Assembly: GCA_029718625.1 (NCBI GenBank)
Contig: CM056376.1
Location: 110,467,319-110,531,318, forward strand
Length of the DNA stretch: 64,000 bases
Source of the DNA: Synaphobranchus kaupii
Taxonomy: Eukaryota > Chordata > Actinopteri > Anguilliformes > Synaphobranchidae
Reading direction: 5' to 3'
Part shown: positions 25,117 to 34,803 of the stretch, one piece after another
Position numbering within the stretch: position 1 is the stretch's first letter
Layout: each line of letters opens with the position of its first letter
The notes under the pieces: model-generated
Told to the model about the DNA's origin: nothing
Seen by the model: only the letters and a program-made list of their open reading frames with translations
The model's database searches: none
Translations under genes and position numbers: made by a program

Positions 25117-25777
25117 TGTAACATCCGCCGTTTCCCTCCAGTCCACCTTCCTTTTGTTTCTCGTGTTTTCCCATTCGTCTTGTTCCATGTCACGGTTTTG
25201 CCGTTCACCCTGTCTGCCTGTTCTGTGTTGTGCAGGCTGGGCGTGGTTTCCCCCGCCTAAGTTCCTTGTTTTCCTCCCCCTTTACCAGTCAGCCAATCAA
25301 TCACCTTCCCCCCACTCGCATTCCACACTCACTCATGAGCTCATCAGCTCTTGCACCACATTCCTCACACCTTTTGATTAACCCCCAGCACATTTTCACA
25401 TGTTTTCCCCTCTACTTAAGTTTCCCTCTTTGTTGGTTTATTTGCCAGTTCGTCCGTTTGCTGTGTGTTAGACGTGTTTTTTGGCCTCTGTTTGTTCTAA
25501 CCTTGTCTCAGTCCTTGTTCTCAGCTTCACCCGTCCAGCCTGCTTATCCTATCCTGCCCACCTGTATTCGCCTCCCCTGCACCCAGTTTGCCTTCTAGCC
25601 CTCCTGCCTGCCCTCCTGTTACTCGCCAACCCCGTATCCTGACTGTCACCCAATTCCCCTGTTTGCTTGTCTGTCTGTTCTCCTGCTCCCTAATAAATTC
25701 ACACTCCCAACGGTGTTTTTGCCTGAGTTCGCCTCCGAGTTCTGCTTTTTGGGTCCATACCAGTTTCTACACTCGAC
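25117..25777 (+). repeat. 5' LTR of the gypsy relic
   Basis: Starts TGTAACATCCGCC, resembling the TGTAATGTTCCGC start of the intact element's LTR read on its own strand. A TATA-like TACTTAAG (25413-25420) is followed about 32 bases later by GCCAGTTCGTC (25444-25454), the same geometry and nearly the same 11-mer as the predicted RNA start of the intact element. AATAAA at 25692-25697 is the likely polyadenylation signal. The end is marked by the match between TTTCTACACTCGACA here and TTTCTACGCTCTCACA in the 3' fragment. No 11-mer complementary to the RNA start is visible after this LTR. Confidence 0.7.
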
Positions 25778-26640
25778 ATGGACCCAGTGGACTCGAAGCA
25801 ACTCCACCACGCCCTCGTCTGCCAGGGGTCCATCAGCCAGCATGGTCAGATTCCCTCCGACGTCCAGGAGACCCTGAACAGCATATCCAGCCAAGTGGGT
25901 CAGATGGGGTCCCCGATGGCTCAGTTCACCACCCAGCTGCCACTCCCGAGGCTTCCCGCCAGCCAACCAGTCCAGGCTCTCGAGGTGCAACCTGCCGCCG
26001 CCGCTGCTCCTCCCGGCCAGAGAGCCCCGCATTCCCCATCCTGGGCGATTTGGGGAAATGGCGAAAGGTTTTAGACCACCCGGTTTGCGGCCGCGACGCC
26101 ACCCAACGCCTGCTCCACATCCGTCAGGGGTCCCGGAGCGCTGCAGAATATGCCGTCGAGTTCCGTACTCTGGCCGCGGAGGCCAGATGGAACGACGCTG
26201 TGCTCCCGGGGGCTTTCCAAAATGGCCTGAGAGAAGGGTTGACGGACGAGATGGTGGTCCGGGACGACTCCTGCTCCTTGGATGGCTTGATCTCCCTGGA
26301 CAACCATCTGCTGGCCTGTATGAGGGAGAGGTCAGGCCGCCAGGGCACATCCACGCAGTCCCTCTGCTCGAACCTTGATTTGTCGCCTCAACCTTCTGGG
26401 TTCTCCACACATGTGGGTTCCAACCCACCGGCTGAGGAGCCCATGCAGTTGGGTAGCACGCTGGTCACCCCTCAGGAGCGGCAACGTAGGTTCCAGACCG
26501 GTTCCTGCCTCTACTGCGGCAAGCCTGGCCACCAGCTGGTGGCCTGTCCTGTTCGACCAAAAGGGTCGGCTCACCGGTTGCACTGGGCGTATTGGTGTGC
26601 CCTATTTCTGCCCCCGTACTTGCCCAGACCCGTTTCCTGC
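25778..26640 (+). pseudogene. gag of a Tf1/sushi-type gypsy element (broken)
   Basis: Starts MDPVDSKQLHHALVCQ, paralogous to the start of the intact gag at 39107 ([16 protein letters not shown]). The frame shifts near 26010. The following frame reads a capsid-like block ([39 protein letters not shown]), then a CCHC zinc knuckle [15 protein letters not shown] (26509-26553). About 50-60 residues of capsid between the Leu-Gly-Lys region and DHPVCG are missing compared with the intact copy. The reading runs a little past the zinc knuckle, toward what would be protease, before a stop at 26641. Confidence 0.85.
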
Positions 26641-26659
26641 TGAGGGCCACACTGGGGGG

Positions 26660-26783
26660 CCACCCTGTTTGCTTGCCTGTCTGTTCTCCTGCTCCCTAAT
26701 AAATTCACTCCCAATGGAGTTTTTGGCTGAGTTCGCCTCCGAGTTCTGCTTTTGGATCCATACCAGTTTCTACGCTCTCACAA
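26660..26783 (+). repeat. 3' LTR fragment of the gypsy relic
   Basis: Repeats the last ~110 bases of the 5' LTR: TGTCTGTTCTCCTGCTCCC, AATAAA (26698-26703), GAGTTCGCCTCCGAGTTCTG and CCATACCAGTTTCTAC, with a few substitutions and short indels. Confidence 0.85.
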
Positions 26784-26785
26784 GA

Positions 26786-27000
26786 TGCATGTCTTTGACT
26801 GTGGGAAGAAACTGTTGCGCCTGGAGGAAACCAACGTGGACACAGGGAAAACATACAAGCTACACATAGAAAGGCCCTTGGCTGGGATTCAAACTCAGTA
26901 CCTTCTTGCTGTGAGGCAACAGTGTTATCCTCTGCACCATTGTGCCACCCACCCTTATGGCATCTTAGGAGATCTGCCTCATGAATACAACCATTATTCT
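26786..27000. repeat. right half of the dispersed repeat split by the LTR relic
   Basis: GCATGTCTTTGACTGTGGGA, a GGAGGAAACCAACGTGGACA block and ATTCAAACTC / TGAGGCAACAGTGTTATCC continue the sequence expected after 25111. It ends near GTGCCACCCACCC. Confidence 0.65.
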
Positions 27001-28040
27001 CCTGTTTAGATGGCTTGAACAGTCCCCACTTTGTCTCAGAAGAGCCAACATGGTGGGGGGGGGGGGGGGGGGTGAAGGTTAGAACGCTTGTTTTGTGCGC
27101 AGAAGGATTTATATTCAAAGCCCAGGTAGAGCATTTCTACACCTCAACAAGCCGCGCTCCACCTGACTTTATTTCAAACCATACCTAGCTGCATGAGTAC
27201 ATAACGTGTGCAATAATTGTTTCACAGGAGAAGAGTGCCTGTTGAGAAATAAAATGAATATTTTAGGTTTTTTTTTTTGTTTCCATAAATATTTGTTTAG
27301 TTGGGAACACAGATTGGCAAGAAGAGTGCTGGGAAATTATTTCAATTTACTGTTTCCTCTGGCAGTGCAGCAGGAGAAAGGACAATTGCACAATTGCTTG
27401 TGATTCCCTTGAGTGTTTCCTTGGTTACCGATGCCTCTCCATTGTCTGAGCTTGCTGCAATGGCATACAGGAGCTATGCAGGAATTTTACCTGGCCAACT
27501 GCACACAGGGCGGCAAGGATAAAGTGTCGGAGAAAAAAACATCGGCCTCAGACCTGCTTCTGAAAATCGAAGAAGCTTAAAATGAGTAACTCCATTAATG
27601 CTGCATTTCCATTAATGTTCCATTAATGCTGCATTAATGTTTCACTTCAAAACACAGCTGTAAGGCAAAAAATGAAAATGAAATGTTAACCTTCCGATTG
27701 TGATCCAATGAGGTTCATCGTGTTCCTTTTAATTTTGATGGCAGTACGTTTTCACAAAGCATATATTAAACAAAACAGCAGGTGTGAGAGTCGATATTAT
27801 CATGTCTGTTTCCTTTTAATGCTGATGCAATTTTATTTTTTAAATTTAATAAACAGTTACAGCCAAACTGCTTGAAATGTTGATCGGTTTGATCTGCTCT
27901 ATTGGACTGCCATACCATGAACCAGCAATATACAAACAAGCTGTACAGCAGTCCACTGGACCATTCATTGTGCATTATTTAACTGTTGATGTCTATTTAG
28001 ACTGTCTCGTTAAAACTGCTCACAAGCAGACTGCAGTGTT
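27001..28040. other. unassigned DNA
   Basis: A 19-base poly-G tract (27054-27072) and AT-rich DNA with small direct repeats of CATTAATG (27590-27640). No gene recognised. Confidence 0.4.
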
Positions 28041-28223
28041 CACTCTCAGAAGGAATGGGTACCAAAAAGGCTCCTCTGAGTGTAGTCTAGTGCAAGTGTT
28101 CTTTGTCAGGCAAAACAGTTCAATCTGTGAGCTTTCACACCTACCATAGAGGGTTCTTTAAAGAACTAAAAAGGGTCCCCTGTTGAGATAAACCAAAGAA
28201 CCATTTTTTTCCCCTTGAGAGCG
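28041..28223. mobile_element. possible small inverted-repeat element
   Basis: The left end CACTCTCAGAAGG is answered by CCTTGAGAGCG on the right, with the phrase GGGTTCTTTAAAGAAC (28151-28166) inside. It resembles short non-autonomous elements I associate with fish. Target duplication not identified. Confidence 0.35.
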
Positions 28224-28373
28224 TAGCTTTTATTTGCAAAAGGCAGCCGGACCAACAGCTGTGCCGATAGCAGGCCGCCACTGTCAGGAGTCACTGAATC
28301 CTGAGTCTGTGCCATATACCAGGGAGGGAGGGTTAGATTTGGCGGGGGTGGTGCAATCTCCTCATGCAACAGT

Positions 28374-28545
28374 GCGGCAGTGCAGTATAATGGTCAGAGA
28401 ACTGGCTTTGTAACTCAGAGGTTGCAGGTTTCAGGCCCTTGAGAAATGTACTTTACATGAACTGCTTCAGTAGATATCCAGCATTGTAAATAGATGGTAT
28501 GTAGAAAGGATCTATACAAGCAGTGCAAGTTTCTCTTTGTAAGAC
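28374..28545 (+). mobile_element. diverged SINE copy
   Basis: GCGGCAGTGCAGTATAATGG matches the SINE head at 15849, including a readable box A. The box B region is damaged (GGTTGCAGGTTTCAGG). CTGCTTCAGTAGATATCCAGC and a short body follow. The tail motif GCGTCTGCTAAAT is lost. Confidence 0.7.
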
Positions 28546-29545
28546 TGTCTTAAGTTCCCGGATGTATTTAAATGTTTATCAGTGCAAATGACATTCTGAT
28601 AAAAGTGGATGAAATGAGGTCAAGAGATTCTTTAGACTTGGACACCAACCTTGGCCTTTTTCCACATGGGTTTTGTAATGTTGAAAATGATTGAGCTCAC
28701 TTGGAGAGTAAATACATTCATAATTGATGCATTTAGCTGGATTGTACAGTCAACCGTAGCACAGGTAAAACATTAATAAGCAAGTCATTTGTAAGGAGTC
28801 AGATTATCTCATTCTATTTAAAAAAAATGTATATTGTACCTAAAATGTTACATCATTCCTTATATGGCTCAAATGCCTTCCCATGGACCTGGACTTGAGT
28901 TTGTAAGCTTGACTTCTTTAGTTAATTGGACATTAACTCACTCCTGTCAATGTCTGTAATGAGGGTCAGTGAATTAAATTAACCAAGACAGGAAGTGCCA
29001 ATATGGCCCTATAGATAGGCGTGTGGAGGAATAGGTGAGTATTGGCTCTGTGCACGACCAATCGAAATGCAGGATCGTTAATCACTCTCAGGAAGCTTAA
29101 TCGGCATTTCCATTGTGCTGCTTCATTCACTGAGATATTGGATAGGGCTACATGTAAAAAAAAAATAAAAAAAAGCAAAGAAAAGTAGAACCGTCATGCT
29201 GCGATAACGCTGCCTGCATTCTGGTCAGCTCTTCTGAGGAAACCTGCGGATCAGCCTTTGACTCCCTTTCAAAAAGGGCTGTTGGCTTTATCGACCTTCA
29301 GGAAGCTGTCTTTCCTCTGCCAAGGTCGTTTATCTTCCATATGTGTCACTGTTTTTCTCATTGGACGGTCCCTGGGTTCTGTACCCGCCAGGCATTGCAA
29401 TCCCATCAGCCATCGCTTCCTCTGGGACGTTATCAATTTCGCAACCTGTGGAAGGTCATCCCATAAAGTAATGACAGAATTTCTGAGGCATAATCCCTCA
29501 TGCTTGTCTTGATGGGGGATAATGGTAGAAAATTGTGTATCAACG
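28546..29545. other. unassigned DNA
   Basis: No gene or repeat recognised. Contains an A-rich run (29155-29185). 29215-29475 is of mixed composition and could be conserved non-coding sequence, untested. Confidence 0.35.
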
Positions 29546-29702
29546 TGTGAGTGAATGGTGTATGGGGCCCAGCGATGGCTTGGTGACCTGTCCAGGGTGT
29601 ATTCCTGCCTTACACCCAATGTCTGCTGGGATACGCTCCAGCTCCACCACGTCACCCTGACTAGAAGTATACGATTTAGACGATGGATGGATGGATGGAT
29701 GG
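29546..29702. repeat. 3' tail-like dispersed repeat with (GATG)n end
   Basis: GGTGACCTGTCCAGGGTGTA, GCCTTACACCCAATGTC and TGGGATACGCTCCAGC followed by ATGGATGGATGGATGG. This order of phrases is typical of a repeat tail seen widely in fish, probably of LINE origin. No LINE reading frame is present upstream. Confidence 0.55.
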
Positions 29703-30347
29703 GTAAAATCTGTATCTCCACCAAAGCTATTCAAAGTTGTAAAAAATAGTTCCTTTGAAATAATATAATTAATTAATTAATTAATTATAATAATAATTAA
29801 TAACAAAAGCAAATGTAGGCAGATACATAATTCTGCTTGTAATACACTACACACATTAAACTATGTACTTTCCTTCTGCTGATTTGTCAATGAAGACAGA
29901 ACCCAGACAACCCAACCTGCTTCCCAAATAAAACCCAGAAAATCACCTACAATTTGTCGGACAAAATATGAAATTCTGATGAAACCCAGTCAACCTCTGC
30001 TGGAGTGTAAGCAGAAACGTATCATTGGGGGCGTACCATGTGGTCAGCTATGAGACTGGTTCTTGTTTTTTCAATATTGGTTCAGTATTTCTGTCTGAAG
30101 CCATTGTTTTGGATATACGGTTAAATTAGCCTATAGGGGTTCTGTTTGAACCAATTTGGACTAAATTTAAAAACGTTGCTTTCACCACATTCCAAAAGTT
30201 GAACAATAGCAGTTCTTTTTTCTTTTTTTGAAAAAAAACATTTTGATTCAGAAAGCAGAGGTTAGAATACAATTTGCAATATTACTTTGACCAGAAGGCT
30301 GGAAAAAAATTCTGTACGTTAAATATATTAAATTAATATTATGTGCA

Positions 30348-30387
<40 letters not shown>

Positions 30388-30876
30388 AGTGTGGAGTGGA
30401 GCATGATCCAGGGTGAGGGTGGTCTTCTGAAGTTTATCTGTTGAATGTATTTCTCTCAGAAGTTGGAAGTTATTTAACACAAGATAAAAGAACATTGATC
30501 AGGAAGGAGGTTGAAAACAGCAGCTTAAAAAAGCCAGCGCTCTCTCCCGCTTAAGTACCCAAATCCTCCATTTTCCCGGGATGGCCGCTGCGTTTTATTG
30601 GCCTGCTGAGTTTGCAAGTAAATAAGAGTGATAAATCAAGCCTTACGCCTTCTGGCAACCAGGGCGATGCGGCACCCCCAGACAGTGAGCATAGCGAGCA
30701 ATGCAGACGCACGCCGAGCGCTGTACAAAAAAAATATAAATAAATAAATGCCGGAGCGTTACGAAAAAGCTGGAGTTTCACACTCACTCACTCTCTCTTT
30801 CTCTGTGCTCTTACTCCCTTCTTTTTCTTACTTCAGCCATTGTTGTCTTGCACAATATCTCACAGCACAATTACTG
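29703..30876. other. unassigned DNA with (GT)n
   Basis: (GT)n at 30350-30386. The segment 30540-30730 is GC-richer with several CpG (CCCGGGATGGCCGCTGCG). It has no recognisable exon and its role is unknown. Confidence 0.35.
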
Positions 30877-30892
30877 CCTGCACCTTCTCTCT

Positions 30893-30969
<77 letters not shown>

Positions 30970-30988
30970 TCTCTCTCACTCTCTCAGC
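30877..30988. repeat. (CT)n microsatellite
   Basis: Imperfect CT run with CCT slips, giving artificial Leu-Ser frames. Confidence 0.95.
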
Positions 30989-31595
30989 ATCTATTTATTA
31001 ACCGTGAAAGGCTTTTACACATGATTTGTCTGTTGAAAGGGTTTTATTGGCTGCCGGGAATGGAGTATGTGTTGGGGCCAACATATTGTTTTCAGCAGTG
31101 GTCCCAGCCTAGTTTTGCTGGTCTTTCTGTATGGGCACGCAGAATTTGGACACATGGATAAACGAAGCATAAGCATGAAGAACGAAGCCCAGAAACAGGC
31201 ACTTGGCTTTTAGGGGGTATTCCTCTATGTGACCATGGTTGGAGCGAGTAACACTAAATTATGAACGATATGGCAAAAGTGTATGGTGTACTAGGGCACT
31301 GTTTGTGTGGCAGGTAATGAAGAGACATGTTTGGGATGAGTCCTGTGTTGGATTTTTTGGTTTATTTTTTTTTTTGCATTTATTTTTGAGGTTTCAGAGG
31401 GGAGTAAGGACAGTATAATAGTTCATTTTATGTGACACTGGCTTTTCTGTGTTCAATAGAGAAACATCAGGAGTCAGAACAAAAGTGATTTGTGGGGAAG
31501 AAGTTATTTGTGCGACCAGCAACATTTGTCTAACATTGAAAGAGCACCGCCCTGTCTCGGCCTTCTGGGAGCGATGGTGTGAGCACAGTCTATCC
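30989..31595. other. unassigned DNA
   Basis: No gene or repeat recognised. Confidence 0.4.
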
Positions 31596-31708
31596 TGTCT
31601 CGGATGTCAGCATATCAGTCTCTCGTGCCTCTGATGTCAGCATGTCAGTCTGTCCTGCCTCTGATGTCAGCATGTCAGTCTGTCCTGCCTCTGATGTCAG
31701 AATGTCAT
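31596..31708. repeat. 30-bp tandem repeat, about 3.5 copies
   Basis: CTGATGTCAGCATGTCAGTC plus TGTCCTGCCT repeats about every 30 bases. The first copy is diverged (TCGGATGTCAGCATATCAGTC). Confidence 0.9.
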
Positions 31709-33054
31709 CAGGGAGTTGTTTCATGGAGTCCAGATCAACCAGTCTGTGTTTTGACAGGTATTTATAAGCTTGTCACTATTAACACGGACAGGTAATCTGC
31801 CAGGCTGTACTGTCTACTGGCAGAGTTGTGCTGTTTAATGTGTACTGTTTAGTACGCAATGTGCAGTATGCAAAAAAATATCCTCCATACTATTTTCCAA
31901 CCATGCTGTGTCGTAAGTCGTCCCACCCTTGTCACATGTTTTTGTTGTTATTGAAGGAAAACATCAGTGAAGCTGCACCTAATTTTTAAAAACGAAGCTG
32001 CGCGACGTATTTATGCCACCAAAATGTTTGCGTACTTCTTGAAAAGTATGCTCCCGAATATACTCAGCAAAACCCCGGAAGTATATCATACAGGGGTTAG
32101 TACATTTATATTCGAACACAGCCCTAGAGTTGATTCCTCATGTTGGTGCTCATGTTCAGACAACAGGAACAGACTCTAAATGGAAGTTACACACCCAGAA
32201 TCAACTCTAGGGCTGTGTCCGAATCAGCACCATACTATTGAGTAGGCTTGTTGGGTAGACAAGTTGTCTGAACATGAGGACCAACATGAGGGGGATTTTG
32301 TATTAAAAGGGCCGTGATTCCTACACGGATCACTCTATAGGAGCTATGGATAAATACCCTCAAGTTGACGCTGACAGTCTGCACTTTAACCTTTTAGATT
32401 TTTTATTTCATACATTTCATTAATTTCCAATGTGCTGGAGTACAGAGCCAAAAAAAAAAAAAAACATTGTCACTGTCCCAATGTTTTTACATTTCCATAT
32501 AACCTGAGCTGCCCTGGTCTGCATGTGGTTTGTAATGGGAAACCAACAGGTGGAGTGTTTTTGTTTGTATTTGGATCTAGGTAACTGCATGGCCTTGTGA
32601 TGGAAATAATGAGGGATCACTGTGTTTTTGCTGATGTATACAAAGCTTTACTGCCTTTTATACTTATGACTCATAATAATTTATAATTATTATGACCCGC
32701 ATGCTAGTTTGGAGTATAATTGTTTATTAGAACTCATGCATGGGTTATATAGGGGTGTGTCCCGGCCTGTAAGGAGACCCCCACACATCACTGCCAAAAA
32801 AGGGTGACTGATCAAATAAATGATTCAAATATTCAATGCCATTTTTTTTTATTGGGATTTCAAAATGAATAATTTTCTTTTCCAGGCCATAAATCTCACT
32901 GTATGCGTTTTCTTTCACCTCATTTACAGCCAGTGAATGCATTTGAGTTTGTCTTACTTCTTAATACATGCAGCGTGTGCAATCTTCTGTTCTATTTTTT
33001 TCCTCTGAGAATTTATTTGGTTCCATTGTCCTGGCTCCCATTCTCTGGATCATG

Positions 33055-33055
<1 letters not shown>
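31709..33055. other. unassigned DNA with small element remnants
   Basis: 31845-32128 shares phrases with the small element at 7146-7402 (TGTTTAGTACGCAA and an ACACAGCCCTAGAG end). 32113-32222 is a palindrome: CCCTAGAGTTGATTC at 32123 and GAATCAACTCTAGGG at 32198. 32330-32485 is a fragment of a fold-back family 1 arm (CTGACAGTCTGCACTTTAACC; AGTACAGAGCC; CATTGTCACTGTCC). No gene recognised. Confidence 0.5.
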
Positions 33056-33114
<59 letters not shown>

Positions 33115-33119
33115 CCCCC

Positions 33120-33184
<65 letters not shown>
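33056..33184. repeat. (CT)n microsatellite
   Basis: CT run with short C tracts at about 33113-33120 and 33151-33158. Confidence 0.95.
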
Positions 33185-33188
<4 letters not shown>

Positions 33189-33335
33189 CTGAATATAAAT
33201 AGATCACCATGTGACGGCTTCTATTTACAGTTTTTCTCAATTGCTTACACACATTTTTTGAAAGCATACCTCATTTTCTCAAAACTCTAAACACAAATCC
33301 AAAAACCACACACACAAAATGCAAAACCCTACATA

Positions 33336-34792
33336 TGTTACGTATCTGTTACGGGACGAACCCAAGTGCAACGACCAGGAGACAGATTTCACAAAGGGGT
33401 GTTTTTTAATAAATTAAGTGTTGGGGTAGTCCCAACACTGTACAGGAAAGGCAAACACAGAATGTACAGAGGTCTTGCGCCTGGAAGCCCGGGGCGGGCT
33501 GCTCCAAGCCGGAGCTGGACTGGAGGATCTGGAACGGACTGTTCCAAACCGGAACTGGACTGGACTGGAACTGGACCGGGTGGTCCACACGGGAATCTGG
33601 CTCAGGAACGGAATGTTCCGAACCGGAACTGGACTGGACTGGAACTGGACCGGGAGGTCCACACGGGAATCGGGTACTGGAACGGAATGTTCCAAACCGG
33701 AACTGGACTGGACTGGAACTGGACCGGGAGGTCCACACGGGAATCGGGTTCTGGAACGGAATGTTCCAAACCGGAACTGGACTGGACTGGAACGGGAGGT
33801 CCACACAGGAATCCGTGTATGAAACGGAATGTTCCAAACCGGAACTGGACCTTGAGCGAGTAGTTTGTACAACTCACGCCTGGACTGGACTGGAACTGGC
33901 AGGGGAGCGACTCACTACGGCAGGGCAGGAACTGGACCGGACTGACTGCACCGGTACAGAGAAACAAAACAACAGAGGGGGGTTAGTGCAAGGGAAGGCA
34001 CGGGAAAGACCGGGAGGTTCTCACGGAGGTGCCGGGTTTGGAAGTCAGGTGGTTTGATGTAGCACGGCAGGACAGAGTGATGTGGCGCAGCTGCGGTAGG
34101 TCCGTAAGTAGCTGACTGTCTCCAGAGCTCCAGGAGCCGGCGCCGAAGAACTGGGTGGTTTCTTCGGTCGGACAGGAACAACTGGAGGGTAGCCAGGTAA
34201 CGAATCACCCCGGAGCCTACACGCGCTGGAGGTGGAGGTACCGCAACACACACAACGAACACGGGGAAAACGAACACTGCCACGGGAGAATGGGTGCAGG
34301 GTTAGATGGAGGAGAAGGGAAACAGGTTAGCTACACCAAATGACAGGAAATTGTGCGGGAGGTAAACTACCAATCCGTAGTTTTGCGAAGAACTTAAGCT
34401 GCACGGGAAACACATTCCACAACTAAGCGAATAGTTCACGCAGGGAGACCAGATAACGAGTCGAGCACTAACACCAAGTGACGATAGTTAACGAACTGGC
34501 GCCGACTGGCAGCCAGCCGAAAGACTATATAGTGAGCTAACTGACAGGACTAAATACGGTACAGGTGTGAACATAAACCGGGAGTGATTGCAAGACACCA
34601 GGTGAGGCAATGCATGCAACGAGGGGGAGGGAGTGAAAGGCGGAAGTAAGACAAAACAACCAGACGAACAAGACAGGGAAGGACACGCCTAGTCCGCAGC
34701 AGCGGGGAAAACACGGACAAAGGGATCCAACATGACACGGAGGGAAAACAGGAAAACACGGAAAACGGACAGGAAGGGAGCGGAACATTACA
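33336..34792 (-). repeat. 3' LTR of the complete gypsy element
   Basis: Read on the minus strand it begins TGTAATGTTCCGC (34792 downward) and ends GTAACA. It holds ATTAAA (33405-33410 on the plus strand as TTTAAT) about 70 bases before its end as the likely polyadenylation signal, and a 74-bp tandem array at 33531-33850. Confidence 0.93.
33531..33850. repeat. 74-bp tandem array inside the 3' LTR
   Basis: About 4.3 units, each beginning GGAACGGAATGTTCC and continuing with AACTGGACTGGACTGGAACT and GGTCCACACGGGAATC. The fourth unit is shortened. The array lies downstream of the predicted RNA start, so it is in the transcribed R region. The same array is in the other LTR (39322-39641). Confidence 0.95.
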
Positions 34793-34803
34793 GTACCCCC
34801 CCC

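Larger units (their letters stand above)
25117..26783 (+). mobile_element. decayed Ty3/gypsy LTR retrotransposon (pol deleted)
   Basis: A 5' LTR (25117-25777), a broken gag and the last ~120 bp of a 3' LTR (26660-26783). It splits an older dispersed repeat into 24998-25111 and 26786-27000, which fixes the element's limits. Everything from the start of the protease region to late in the 3' LTR is deleted. Flanks AGAGG (left) and AGATG (right) may be a decayed target duplication. Confidence 0.8.

Noticed and set aside
30748..31161. 137-codon frame with Leu-Ser repeats
   Set aside because: Generated by a CT microsatellite.
33366..34057. Open frames (NWTGLELD-type repeats) inside the LTRs
   Set aside because: They come from the 74-bp non-coding tandem array, are open on both strands, and repeat at 39157 because the LTRs are copies.
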